Part shown: piece by piece, positions 8,107-16,366 of the stretch
Layout of the letters: each line of letters begins with the position of its first letter
Position numbering within the stretch: position 1 is the first letter of the stretch
NCBI RefSeq assembly: GCF_013009555.1
Contig: NZ_CP046176.1
Coordinates: forward strand, 3,627,501 to 3,691,500
Direction of reading: 5' to 3'
From: Phocaeicola dorei
GTDB lineage: Bacteria > Bacteroidota > Bacteroidia > Bacteroidales > Bacteroidaceae
DNA: 64,000 bases
Program-made: the position numbers and the translations under genes
Notes under the pieces: generated by a model
Seen by the model: only the letters and a program-made list of their open reading frames with translations
Database searches by the model: none
What the model was told of the DNA's origin: nothing

Positions 8107-9888
8107 ATGACTATTGAATTATCCAGCCACGTCCTGTCATTCAACAAGAAACTATTCTTGTCGGTAATCTCCTTATTCATAGCATTCGCCATCTGTTTCA
8201 TGGCATTCCAATATCGCAGGGAGAAGGAATACAAAATAGAGCTGCTGAACACACAACTCCAGAATTACAACGACCGCCTGAATGATTTTCTCCGTGGCAG
8301 GGATACGCTGAATATTCAACAATTGGACGACTATGTATGCGAACACACCTTTGAAGATCTACGTGTGACACTGATCAACAAGAATGGTACTGTAATTTAT
8401 GATAATCTGGAAAAAGATCCCAGCCACTTCGAGAACCACCATAACCGTCAGGAAATAAAAGAAGCCATCACTTATGGCAGCGGCTATTCCATTAACAGAC
8501 AATCGGAAAGCCTGGGCGGTGAATTTTTCTATTCGGCCAAGTATTATCCTAACCTGGACTATATCATTCGTTCGGCCCTTCCCTATAATGTCAGTCTGAT
8601 GAGACACTTGAAAGCAGACTCCCATTATGTATGGTTTACACTGATAATCAGCCTGATATTAATAATTATATTCTACCGGTTCACACATAAATTGGGAATG
8701 TCTATCACCAAATTGCAACAATTCGCCATGAAAGCCGACCGCAATGAACCGATAGACACTGATATGCAGGATACCTTTCCCAAAAACGAACTGGGCGAGA
8801 TATCCCAACATATCATCCAAATTTACAAACGTCTGCATCAGGCAAAAGAAGATTTATATATCGAACGCGAGAAACTGATCACCCATCTCCAAATCTCGCA
8901 CGAAGGTTTAGGCGTATTCAACCACCGCAAAGAAGAGATTCTGGTAAATAACCTGTTCACACAATATGCCAACCTTATCTCAGACAAAAATCTGAGTTCT
9001 ACGGAAGAAATCTTCTCCATCCCCGAATTGCAGCCCATCACCCGTTTCATCACAAAAAACAAGGAACGCAGTATCGGCAAAGGAGAGAAACGGATGTCAT
9101 TAAACATAGACAAAAACGGACGTATCTTTGCCGTGGAGTGCATTATCTTTCAAGATGACAGCTTTGAAATCTCCATCAATGACATCACTCAGGAAAAGGA
9201 GCAAGCACTTCTGAAAAAACAACTGACACAGAACATTGCCCACGAATTGAAAACCCCTGTAAGCAGCATACAGGGATATCTGGAAACCATAGTAAACAAC
9301 CCTACCCTGCCCCGTGAGAAAATCAATGCTTTTTTGGAGAGAAGCTATGCACAAAGTAACCGGCTGGCACATCTGTTACGGGATATCTCCGTACTTACCC
9401 GCATGGAAGAAGCTCCGAACATGATCGAGACAGAACCGGTAAACCTCACCACCATGATGCGGAATATCCTGAACGAAGTAACTTTGGAACTGGAAGAAAA
9501 GCAGATCACTGCCCACAATATGCTGCCTGAAAGACTGACCGTACAAGGCAATTCTTCCCTGCTATATTCCATCTTCCGGAATCTGACGGACAACGCCATT
9601 GCATACGCAGGAAGTCATATTTCCGTAACCATCCGCTGTTTCCGTGAAGACGAACGTTTTTACTATTTCAGTTTCTCGGACACAGGCGTAGGAGTAGATC
9701 CCGAACATCTAAGCCGTTTGTTCGAGCGTTTCTACCGGGTGGACAAAGGACGTTCACGCAAACTGGGCGGCACAGGCCTGGGACTGGCCATTGTGAAAAA
9801 CGCTGTCATTCTGCATGGAGGAACCATTTTCGCCAAGAACACCCCCGGTGGAGGTCTGGAATTCATATTTACACTGAGTAAAGAATGA
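8107..9888 (+). CDS. Membrane sensor histidine kinase
   Basis: 593 residues. Transmembrane segments at about 14-33 and 175-192 bracket a periplasmic sensor region of about 140 residues; a HAMP/linker and PAS-like region follow. The HisKA motif NIAHELKTPVSS carries H379, the N-box is FRNLTDNAIAYA, and the G-boxes are DTGVGV and GGTGLGLAIV. The intact catalytic residues indicate an active kinase. Domain plan resembles PhoR/ResE-type kinases. It shares a transcript with the response regulator 18 bp upstream; a weak hairpin at 9903-9936 follows. Confidence 0.92.
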   Translation: MTIELSSHVLSFNKKLFLSVISLFIAFAICFMAFQYRREKEYKIELLNTQLQNYNDRLNDFLRGRDTLNIQQLDDYVCEHTFEDLRVTLINKNGTVIYDNLEKDPSHFENHHNRQEIKEAITYGSGYSINRQSESLGGEFFYSAKYYPNLDYIIRSALPYNVSLMRHLKADSHYVWFTLIISLILIIIFYRFTHKLGMSITKLQQFAMKADRNEPIDTDMQDTFPKNELGEISQHIIQIYKRLHQAKEDLYIEREKLITHLQISHEGLGVFNHRKEEILVNNLFTQYANLISDKNLSSTEEIFSIPELQPITRFITKNKERSIGKGEKRMSLNIDKNGRIFAVECIIFQDDSFEISINDITQEKEQALLKKQLTQNIAHELKTPVSSIQGYLETIVNNPTLPREKINAFLERSYAQSNRLAHLLRDISVLTRMEEAPNMIETEPVNLTTMMRNILNEVTLELEEKQITAHNMLPERLTVQGNSSLLYSIFRNLTDNAIAYAGSHISVTIRCFREDERFYYFSFSDTGVGVDPEHLSRLFERFYRVDKGRSRKLGGTGLGLAIVKNAVILHGGTIFAKNTPGGGLEFIFTLSKE

Positions 9889-9902
9889 GAAGATGACAAG
9901 CA

Positions 9903-9936
9903 CCTGTTTCTAAATTTTCTTCAAAATTTAAACAGG
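9903..9936 (+). terminator. Possible hairpin after the kinase gene
   Basis: CCTGTTT-AAATTTT pairs with AAAATTT-AAACAGG around a CTTC loop with a two-base bulge. There is no T-tract directly after it, so termination is uncertain. Confidence 0.4.
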
Positions 9937-9959
9937 CTCTAAAAAATAAAGAAAGATAA

Positions 9960-9989
9960 TTGTTTTCTTAAATATAAACTGTATCTTTG
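9960..9989 (+). promoter_or_regulatory. Promoter of the cobalamin riboswitch transcript
   Basis: TTG at 9960-9962 and TATCTTTG at 9982-9989, 19 bp apart. Transcription would begin near 9996, exactly at the 5' edge of the riboswitch. Confidence 0.7.
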
Positions 9990-9995
9990 CGGTGC

Positions 9996-10170
9996 ATCGG
10001 TTCATTTATCTCCCCTCCGAGGTGAATGATTAAAAGGGAATCAAGGTGAGAATCCTGAACAGTCCCGCTGCTGTATGTTTCACTAAACGCATAAGCAAAA
10101 TGCCAATAACCACTGGGATAATTTCCGGGAAGGTGCTTATAGCGGAAACGAGTCAGAAGACCTGCCTGTG
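9996..10170 (+). promoter_or_regulatory. Cobalamin (B12) riboswitch
   Basis: The conserved core elements appear in order: AAAAGGGAA followed by GGTGAGAATCC, then ACAGTCCCGCTGCTGT, then CCACTGG and GGGAAGG, and the B12 box GAGTCAGAAGACCTGCC at about 10150-10166. These are diagnostic for the adenosylcobalamin-type aptamer, which in Bacteroides usually represses B12-uptake and B12-independent genes. Its own promoter lies just upstream. No B12-related gene follows on the plus strand: only a 27-codon ORF and a terminator-like hairpin before the convergent PPTase gene. Confidence 0.92.
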
Positions 10171-10225
10171 CATTTATCAAATCTGAAGCTTTCGAGGAAA
10201 GAGCTTGGAACACTGAACGTAAGGG

Positions 10226-10309
10226 ATGCCTTTAATCACATCCGCTATTTTCTCCGTTTCACTGTCCGGAAAAGAGTATCAGGTAAAAAGAACATTTATT
10301 TTAAAGTAA
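10226..10309 (+). CDS. 27-residue ORF downstream of the B12 riboswitch
   Basis: ATG 10226 to TAA 10307-10309. The only plus-strand ORF between the riboswitch and the hairpin at 10330. It starts MPLITSAIFSVSLSG and ends basic, resembling the start of an exported protein cut short, but no family is recognised. AAGGG touches the start codon, too close for a normal ribosome site. It may be a leader peptide, a remnant of a deleted target gene such as an outer-membrane transporter, or chance. Confidence 0.25.
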   Translation: MPLITSAIFSVSLSGKEYQVKRTFILK

Positions 10310-10329
10310 ACTCTGCCAAGTTTATTTGG

Positions 10330-10361
10330 AATGCTCAGCCGAAGTGATTCGCCTGAGCATT
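10330..10361. terminator. Bidirectional terminator-like hairpin
   Basis: Arms AATGCTCAG (10330-10338) and CTGAGCATT (10353-10361) are exact complements around a 14-base loop, followed on the plus strand by ATTTTAT. It would end the riboswitch transcript and also overlaps the stop codon of the minus-strand PPTase gene. Confidence 0.6.
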
Positions 10362-10986
10362 ATTTTATAATCCAAGTCAATACAAAATCGGGATGAGTGA
10401 CATAACGGACCCGGTAACGTCCCTGCCGGCCTGTACGATATTCGCATGCCTCGAACTCCCCCTCTTCCGACAGGCTGAAAGGAAAAATACGAAGATGACG
10501 AATGAAATCCACCTCCTCTACTCCCATCAGTTTGAACAGTGCCTCCTTGGCCGACCAATGGAGCAACAAAGCATAAACTTCATCTCCTTCCATCATTGTG
10601 GACTCTTCATCGGAACGAATAAAACGGGAAGCTACTTTCCGCACTCTGGTTCCATACTGCTCTATATCCATTCCCACCTCACAGGAAGAATGAAGCGCCA
10701 CCGCTACATAACCGCGAGTATGCGAGATGCTGATATACCGGCTTCCATCCTTTAGATAAGGCCTTCCCGAAGAGTAATAAGCTATCTCCTTTTCTTCTCC
10801 ACACAAAGCCTTCAGCAGCACACGTACCGACAACCATTCATGCTTCCGTTTTTCGGAAAAAACAGCCAGTTTCTCCCTATACCAGTCTTTATGCTCCAAT
10901 GATGCCAGCAGTTGTTCCGTTGTTTCATCAGACTTCCATATTCCAAGCAGAAATTCCCCTTCGCTATAAGTACGGTATAAAGGCAT
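10360..10986 (-). CDS. 4'-phosphopantetheinyl transferase (Sfp family)
   Basis: 208 residues. Transfers phosphopantetheine from CoA to carrier proteins. Family motifs: GMDIEQYG with the Mg-binding Asp/Glu, and WSAKEALFKLMG with the catalytic KEA. Length fits the Sfp type and not the shorter AcpS. It is the last gene of a minus-strand run mutY-ssb-gldE-PPTase, starting 8 bp after gldE. The carrier-protein partner cannot be told from here. Confidence 0.88.
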   Translation of the reverse strand: MPLYRTYSEGEFLLGIWKSDETTEQLLASLEHKDWYREKLAVFSEKRKHEWLSVRVLLKALCGEEKEIAYYSSGRPYLKDGSRYISISHTRGYVAVALHSSCEVGMDIEQYGTRVRKVASRFIRSDEESTMMEGDEVYALLLHWSAKEALFKLMGVEEVDFIRHLRIFPFSLSEEGEFEACEYRTGRQGRYRVRYVTHPDFVLTWIIK

Positions 10987-10994
10987 GATAAAAT

Positions 10995-12353
10995 CTATTT
11001 CTTTCCTTCTTCCATTTCCATGGAGTGGGAAGGGTCAATGATAACTTTTACTTTCAAAATGCGGCGCGTATTCATTTCAAGTACCTCAAAATGATAATTC
11101 CCGTAATCCAACCGCTCGTGCAATACAGGAAACTCCCCTTTTATTTCCAGCAACAACCCGGCCAAAGTGTCCGCATCTCCTTCCACTTTCTCGAAAAGAG
11201 CGGGATCAGCTTTCATAATTTTATAAAAATCGGACAGTAAGGTTTTTGCCTCGAATATATAGGTACGGTCATTCAGTTTCACATACGTACGCTCTTCATC
11301 ATCGTATTCATCATTAATCTCTCCCACAATCTCCTCGATGATATCCTCCATTGTAACAATACCCGAAGTACCTCCAAACTCATCGACAACGATGGCAATA
11401 TGGATCTTGTTTGCCTGAAAATCACGCAAAAGGTCATCAATCATCTTTGTTTCAGGCACAAAGTAAGCGGGACGGACCAATGTTTGCCAACGAAAGTTGT
11501 CGCCTTTGCCCAAATGAGGAAGCAAATCCTTTATGTAAAGAATCCCCTTTATATTATCCCGCGATTCGGCATATACCGGAATACGGGAATAGGCATTTTC
11601 CACGATGCATTTCAACACTTCGGAATAAGGGGTATTGATTTCCAAGTCCACCATATCCAGCCGGGAAGTCATCACTTCCTTGGCCGTTTCCTCACCAAAA
11701 CGGATAATACCTTCTAGAATATTGCTTTCCTCTGAAATCTCACTCTTGTCCGTCAATTCCAAAGCCTGTGAAAGCTCGTCGACAGAAATATTATAATTCC
11801 TTTTTGCCACACATCTGTTCACCAAAAAGGAAGAACGGACCAGCAATGCCGACAAAGGTGAAAAGAATTTCTTTAAAAAAGAAATGGCAGGAGCTGCCTT
11901 ACGGCAAAACTTCAACGTGTTCTGTGCCGAATAAATTTTAGGCATGATTTCACCGAAAAGCAATAGCAGAAAAGTAAGGACAACCGTTATTAGCAGGAAT
12001 TCCAGAATCACGGAATTTCCAAAGTGTATGGTGCTGGCAAAAAAATAATTGCACAGCATGATAATGGTTACATTGACAAAATTATTAGAGATAAGAATAG
12101 TCGCTAACAAGCGTTCGGAATCATTCAGCAGGGCGCTGATACGCCTGTCCGAAGTATGTTTTCCTTCCTCTATCTCACTTAAATCAACAGGTGAAAGGGA
12201 AAAGAAAGCTATTTCCGAAGCAGACACAAAGCCTGAGGCATACAACAATAAAACAGCTAATAAGATAGCTATGATGGCTCCTATGGTAGGAGCCGTTACG
12301 GTTACACCGTCAAATAAATCCGCCAAGCGGCATAAATACGAGTCAGGGTCCAA
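10995..12353 (-). CDS. gldE: GldE-like membrane protein (CNNM / CBS pair / CorC domain)
   Basis: 452 residues. N-terminal CNNM-type membrane domain with hydrophobic helices at about 18-40, 95-115 and 120-140, then two CBS domains (about 200-330) containing VDEFGGTSGIVTMEDIIEEIVG, and a C-terminal CorC/HlyC domain. The family is linked to ion (Mg/Co) transport; in gliding Bacteroidota the orthologue GldE is required for gliding. Bacteroides does not glide, so the role here is probably a conserved envelope or metal function. The neighbours mutY and ssb match the gldE locus of flavobacteria, supporting orthology. Confidence 0.82.
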   Translation of the reverse strand: MDPDSYLCRLADLFDGVTVTAPTIGAIIAILLAVLLLYASGFVSASEIAFFSLSPVDLSEIEEGKHTSDRRISALLNDSERLLATILISNNFVNVTIIMLCNYFFASTIHFGNSVILEFLLITVVLTFLLLLFGEIMPKIYSAQNTLKFCRKAAPAISFLKKFFSPLSALLVRSSFLVNRCVAKRNYNISVDELSQALELTDKSEISEESNILEGIIRFGEETAKEVMTSRLDMVDLEINTPYSEVLKCIVENAYSRIPVYAESRDNIKGILYIKDLLPHLGKGDNFRWQTLVRPAYFVPETKMIDDLLRDFQANKIHIAIVVDEFGGTSGIVTMEDIIEEIVGEINDEYDDEERTYVKLNDRTYIFEAKTLLSDFYKIMKADPALFEKVEGDADTLAGLLLEIKGEFPVLHERLDYGNYHFEVLEMNTRRILKVKVIIDPSHSMEMEEGKK

Positions 12354-12389
12354 GGAATCTGGTTTTAGTTAAACATCAAGTTCTCTTAC

Positions 12390-12854
12390 TTAAAAAGGTA
12401 AATCGTCTGTCAGGCTATTATCCGAAGTTTGCTGTTGTTGCGGAGCTACTTGTGCAGACATCTGCTGCCGGGATACCGCTTGTGCCTGCACATATCCCGT
12501 ACCCGGTTGCTGTGAGGCGTTACGCGGGGTCAACATCTCCATATTATCAGCAAAAATCTCGACAATGGTGCGTTTTATACCATTCTGATCATCGTATGAA
12601 CGGCTACGGATTTTTCCTTCTATATAGAGTTTGTCGCCCTTACGGACATATTTTTCCGCAGTTTGAGCCAGCCCTCTCCATAACACGATATTATGCCATT
12701 CCGTACGTTCGGGAACCTGTGTTCCATTCTGCAACGTATAGGCACGATCGGTGGTAGCCAACGAGAAAGTGGCAACGGCAATGCCGGTATCCAAATATCT
12801 CACATCAGGGTCCTTTCCTACATTTCCAATCAAAATGACTTTATTTACTGACAT
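12390..12854 (-). CDS. ssb: Single-stranded DNA-binding protein
   Basis: 154 residues. OB-fold domain (about 1-105) starting MSVNKVILIGNVGKDPDVRY, a Gln/Ala-rich flexible linker, and the acidic tail ending DDLPF that recruits replication and repair partners. Protects single-stranded DNA in replication and repair. Lies 14 bp after mutY and 36 bp before gldE in the same direction. Confidence 0.95.
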   Translation of the reverse strand: MSVNKVILIGNVGKDPDVRYLDTGIAVATFSLATTDRAYTLQNGTQVPERTEWHNIVLWRGLAQTAEKYVRKGDKLYIEGKIRSRSYDDQNGIKRTIVEIFADNMEMLTPRNASQQPGTGYVQAQAVSRQQMSAQVAPQQQQTSDNSLTDDLPF

Positions 12855-12868
12855 TCTATTATTCCTTT

Positions 12869-13927
12869 TTAATTATTAGGCTCCAAAATTAGCGAAAAAA
12901 ACTGATTCACCAAACGCGATACGGCAAATTTATGCAAATCTTCCACGCTTATTCTCTGATACTTCGCAAAAGAAGCCGAATTCTCAGGGAGAATCACTTC
13001 ATAAAAATTTGCGTAAATCACCCGGTGGGACAACACGTGCTTCACCCCTTTCCGCACCAGCCGCACTATGGGCTCCTCTCCCCCGGACAGCATCCCGCGA
13101 AACTGTGGCGATGCATACAGTTCCTCTTCCGTCCATTCACGATCTGTTTCTACCAAAGGCGGTTCATACAAATTTTTCCATATATCATTTCCGCTGCGCT
13201 TATGTATAAAGGTATACGCGCCCATGCGTACATATATATAATTAAAATAACGATTGGTCACCTTGATTTTATGTTGCTTCACAGGCAAAAAGCTGGCAAT
13301 CCCCTTCAGGCGCGCCACACAAGAATCGCTTAGCGGACAAAACAGGCAGTCGGGCGCCACCGGAGTACACTGCAAAGCTCCAAAATCCATGATAGCCTGG
13401 TTATAGAGACCGGGACACTCACAGTCCAGCAACTCATCGGCAATCCGGACAAACAGTTTCTTTCCTTCCGTCGAATCAATGGGAGTATCAATGCCCAACC
13501 AGCGGGACAGTACCCGGTACACATTACCATCCACCACAGCGTATGGCATATCGTAAGCAAATGAACAAATAGCCGCCGCCGTATATTCCCCCACTCCTTT
13601 CAAAGCACGCACCCCGGCGTATGTTACAGGAAACCCTCCTGCCTCTGCCATCCTTCTGGCCGCAGCATGCAAATTTCTCGCACGAGAATAGTACCCCAGC
13701 CCCTGCCAATATTTCATCACCTCATCCTCATCGGCTGCAGCCAGTGCGAACACATCAGGAAAACGAGTCACGAAACGTTGATAGTAATCATATCCCTGAG
13801 CCACACGGGTTTGTTGTAGAATAATCTCCGAAATCCATATCAAATAAGGATTTTTTGTCCTTCTCCACGGCAAATCACGTCCGTTTTCCCTGTACCAATC
13901 TATCAATTTTCTGCTAAAATTCTCCAT
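12869..13927 (-). CDS. mutY: A/G-specific adenine glycosylase
   Basis: 352 residues. Removes adenine mispaired with 8-oxoguanine. HhH-GPD domain with catalytic Glu in SEIILQQTRVAQ and Asp in VVDGNVYRVLSR, the hairpin LKGVGEYTAAAI, the four-Cys iron-sulfur cluster in the CPGLYNQ...C..C..C segment (about 190-217), and a C-terminal NUDIX-like domain that reads 8-oxoG. First gene of the minus-strand run; a TAnnTTTG box lies about 40 bp upstream. Confidence 0.94.
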   Translation of the reverse strand: MENFSRKLIDWYRENGRDLPWRRTKNPYLIWISEIILQQTRVAQGYDYYQRFVTRFPDVFALAAADEDEVMKYWQGLGYYSRARNLHAAARRMAEAGGFPVTYAGVRALKGVGEYTAAAICSFAYDMPYAVVDGNVYRVLSRWLGIDTPIDSTEGKKLFVRIADELLDCECPGLYNQAIMDFGALQCTPVAPDCLFCPLSDSCVARLKGIASFLPVKQHKIKVTNRYFNYIYVRMGAYTFIHKRSGNDIWKNLYEPPLVETDREWTEEELYASPQFRGMLSGGEEPIVRLVRKGVKHVLSHRVIYANFYEVILPENSASFAKYQRISVEDLHKFAVSRLVNQFFSLILEPNN

Positions 13928-13967
13928 ATCAGTATTATATAAAAGTACATTCTATGCAATATTTCCG

Positions 13968-13975
13968 CAAAAGTA
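13968..13975 (-). promoter_or_regulatory. -7 box of mutY promoter
   Basis: Reads TACTTTTG on the minus strand, matching TAnnTTTG, 41 bp before the mutY start. No clear -33 box was found. Confidence 0.45.
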
Positions 13976-14051
13976 AACCAAGAAAATGGAAGAAGATGCT
14001 TTTTTTAGGAAATTTATTCTGAATATATTTCTTAAAGAGGGAGAAAAGCTA

Positions 14052-14059
14052 TATATTTG
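14052..14059 (+). promoter_or_regulatory. -7 box of HU gene promoter
   Basis: TATATTTG, 48 bp upstream of ATG 14107. The -33 region is not a good match. Confidence 0.5.
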
Positions 14060-14106
14060 CAGTCCAAAAAATTAAGATATAAGTATAACAATAATTATTT
14101 AGCGAA

Positions 14107-14382
14107 ATGACTAAAGCAGATATCGTAAACGAAATTACGAAAAATACCGGTATTGACAAGGTGACAGTGTTAACCACACTTGAGGCTTTCATGGATACAG
14201 TAAAGGATTCATTGTCTAAAGAGGAAAATGTGTACCTGCGTGGTTTTGGAAGTTTTGTAGTAAAGAAAAGAGCTCAGAAGACTGCTCGCAATATTTCAAA
14301 GAACACTACAATCATTATTCCGGAGCACAATATTCCGGCATTTAAACCAGCTAAGACATTTACATTATCAGTAAAGAAATAA
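14107..14382 (+). CDS. HU/IHF-family DNA-binding protein
   Basis: 91 residues, the usual HU length. A dimeric nucleoid protein that bends DNA. Visible: MTKADIVNEI helix, the conserved GFGSF turn (LRGFGSFVVKKR) and the DNA-grasping arm, with the consensus proline in NIPAFKPAKTF. HU versus IHF cannot be settled from sequence alone. Followed at 34 bp by a small very basic ORF, probably on the same transcript. Confidence 0.93.
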   Translation: MTKADIVNEITKNTGIDKVTVLTTLEAFMDTVKDSLSKEENVYLRGFGSFVVKKRAQKTARNISKNTTIIIPEHNIPAFKPAKTFTLSVKK

Positions 14383-14416
14383 TAAACAAGAGTATTAACC
14401 CATAAAATTTGAAGCT

Positions 14417-14509
14417 ATGCCAAGCGGAAAGAAGAAGAAAAGACACAAAATGTCTACTCACAAGCGTAAAAAAAGACTAAGAAAGAACAGACATAAAAGC
14501 AAAAAATAA
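14417..14509 (+). CDS. 30-residue very basic protein, ribosomal-protein-like
   Basis: ATG 14417 to TAA 14507-14509. Of 30 residues, 17 are Lys or Arg and 3 His, with runs such as GKKKKRH and HKRKKRLRKNRH. It begins MPSGKKKK. Composition and size resemble tiny ribosomal proteins or nucleoid peptides, and I recall similar short basic ORFs between HU and RNase G genes in other Bacteroidota. It sits between a DNA/RNA-binding protein and a ribonuclease. Whether it is a ribosome component (Bacteroidota ribosomes have lineage-specific small proteins) is inference. Confidence 0.65.
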   Translation: MPSGKKKKRHKMSTHKRKKRLRKNRHKSKK

Positions 14510-14535
14510 TTTGTAGTCTGTCTGTGACGACAAAT

Positions 14536-14583
14536 AAAGAACAAACCTTGCAAAGCAACAAAAGTCTTTCGGGTTTGTTCTTT
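14536..14583 (+). terminator. Hairpin between the basic ORF and RNase G
   Basis: Arms 14536-14547 and 14572-14583 are exact 12-bp complements with a 24-base loop, and the 3' side runs into GTTTAAT. It could terminate the HU transcript, or act as a 5'-leader hairpin of the RNase gene, as E. coli rne autoregulation does through its own leader. Confidence 0.5.
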
Positions 14584-14620
14584 GTTTAATGAGGAAAGTG
14601 AACAATTTAAGAATACAAAA

Positions 14621-16195
14621 GTGACAAGCGAACTAGTAGTAGACGTACAACCCAAAGAGATTTCCATCGCACTCCTTGAAGATAAAGCGTTGGTGGAATT
14701 TCAGAAAGAAGGGAGAAGTGCTTCCTTCAATGTGGGAAATATGTATTTGGGACGGGTAAAGAAACTGATGCCCGGCCTTAATGCCTGTTTCGTGGATGTC
14801 GGCTTTGAAAAAGATGCTTTTCTTCATTATCTAGACCTAGGTCCTCAATTTCATTCTTATCAGAAGTATCTGAAGCAAGTTTTAAGCGACCGTAAAAAAC
14901 TTTTTCCCATCACAAAAGCTACTATGCTGCCTGATATCGAAAAGGAAGGGACGGTTTCAACCACCCTCCAGCAAGGTCAGGAAGTTATTGTGCAGATTGT
15001 AAAGGAACCTATCTCGACCAAGGGGCCCAGACTAACCTGCGAATTGTCATTCGCCGGACGTTATTTGGTATTAATCCCTTTCAACGACAAGGTTTCGGTA
15101 TCACAAAAAATTAAATCGAGCGAAGAACGCGCCCGTCTGAAACAGTTATTGCAAAGCATCAAACCGAAAAACTTCGGAGTGATTGTACGCACCGTAGCGG
15201 AAGGCAAAAGGGTGGCCGAGCTTGATGCAGAGCTTAAAGTCTTGCTGAAACATTGGGAAGAAACAATCACTAAAGTACAGAAGGCTCCCAAACTGCCGGC
15301 ATTAGTATACGAAGAGACCAGCCGCACGGTAGCCATGTTGCGCGATCTTTTCAATCCGTCTTATGAGAACATCTATGTGAACGATGAAACGGTGTTCCAT
15401 GAGATTAAGGATTATGTATCACTTATCGCCCCTGAACGGGCCGAAATCGTAAAACTGTACAAAGGTCAGCTTCCCATATTCGACAACTTCGGTATTACCA
15501 AACAAATCAAATCCTCTTTCGGAAAAACCATTTCGTATAAGAGTGGAGCTTACCTGATTATTGAACACACAGAAGCGCTTCATGTAGTGGATGTCAATAG
15601 CGGAAACCGCTCCAAATCTGCCAACGGGCAGGAGGCTAACGCATTGGATGTAAACCTGGGTGCCGCCGACGAACTGGCACGCCAGTTAAGATTGCGTGAT
15701 ATGGGTGGCATTATCGTGGTTGACTTCATTGACATGAATCTAGCAGAGAACCGGCAGAAACTGTACGAACGTATGTGCCAAAACATGCAGAAAGACAGAG
15801 CAAAACATAACATTCTGCCCCTCAGTAAATTTGGATTGATGCAAATTACCCGCCAACGCGTGCGTCCTGCCATGGATGTCAACACCAATGAAACCTGCCC
15901 CACCTGCTTCGGGAAAGGTAGCATAAAGCCATCCATCCTTTTCACGGATACTTTGGAGAGTAAGATTGATTACCTAGTCAACAAATTGAAGATAAAGAGA
16001 TTTACGCTGTACATCCATCCGTACATCGCAGCATACGTGAACCAGGGACTGGTTTCCCTGAAGCGCAAATGGCAAATGAAGTACGGATTCGGAATAAAGA
16101 TTATCCCCGACCAAAGTCTGGCCTTCCTGCAATATCGGTTCACCGATGTTCACGGTGAGGAGATAGACATGAAAGAGGAAATTGAAATCAAGTAA
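14621..16195 (+). CDS. rng: Ribonuclease G/E family endoribonuclease
   Basis: 524 residues from GTG 14621. The frame is open from a TTG at 14582, but that overlaps the hairpin; the GTG gives the N-terminus TSELVVDVQPKEISI usual for this family. Single-strand endonuclease for rRNA maturation and mRNA decay. S1 domain (about 35-125), the metal-binding aspartates in VVDVNSG and VVDFIDM, and the Zn-link CPTCFGKG near 425. It lacks the long C-terminal degradosome scaffold of RNase E, so G type. A strong terminator follows. Confidence 0.93.
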   Translation: MTSELVVDVQPKEISIALLEDKALVEFQKEGRSASFNVGNMYLGRVKKLMPGLNACFVDVGFEKDAFLHYLDLGPQFHSYQKYLKQVLSDRKKLFPITKATMLPDIEKEGTVSTTLQQGQEVIVQIVKEPISTKGPRLTCELSFAGRYLVLIPFNDKVSVSQKIKSSEERARLKQLLQSIKPKNFGVIVRTVAEGKRVAELDAELKVLLKHWEETITKVQKAPKLPALVYEETSRTVAMLRDLFNPSYENIYVNDETVFHEIKDYVSLIAPERAEIVKLYKGQLPIFDNFGITKQIKSSFGKTISYKSGAYLIIEHTEALHVVDVNSGNRSKSANGQEANALDVNLGAADELARQLRLRDMGGIIVVDFIDMNLAENRQKLYERMCQNMQKDRAKHNILPLSKFGLMQITRQRVRPAMDVNTNETCPTCFGKGSIKPSILFTDTLESKIDYLVNKLKIKRFTLYIHPYIAAYVNQGLVSLKRKWQMKYGFGIKIIPDQSLAFLQYRFTDVHGEEIDMKEEIEIK

Positions 16196-16199
16196 AAGA

Positions 16200-16234
16200 A
16201 AAGGGAGTGATCGTGAGTCACTCCCTTTCTTTAT
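16200..16234. terminator. Strong intrinsic terminator after rng
   Basis: Arms 16200-16210 and 16218-16228 are exact 11-bp complements around a 7-base loop, followed by CTTTATTT on the plus strand. The minus strand is also T-rich beyond the stem, so it may serve the convergent amidase gene too. The following 130 bases to 16366 show no gene. Confidence 0.85.
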
Positions 16235-16366
16235 TTCACTACTTTGGTATTCAAGGCTTGATTTCGAAATTCCACAAACTCGAACAACTTGTCACATTCT
16301 GCCGATTATAACTTGCCCAACCATCAACAAAACTGGCAAAACAACAGACCATCTGCTGCCTCTACT

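Noticed and set aside
14582..14620. TTG start for RNase G
   Set aside because: It lies in the 3' arm of a hairpin; GTG 14621 gives the family N-terminus.
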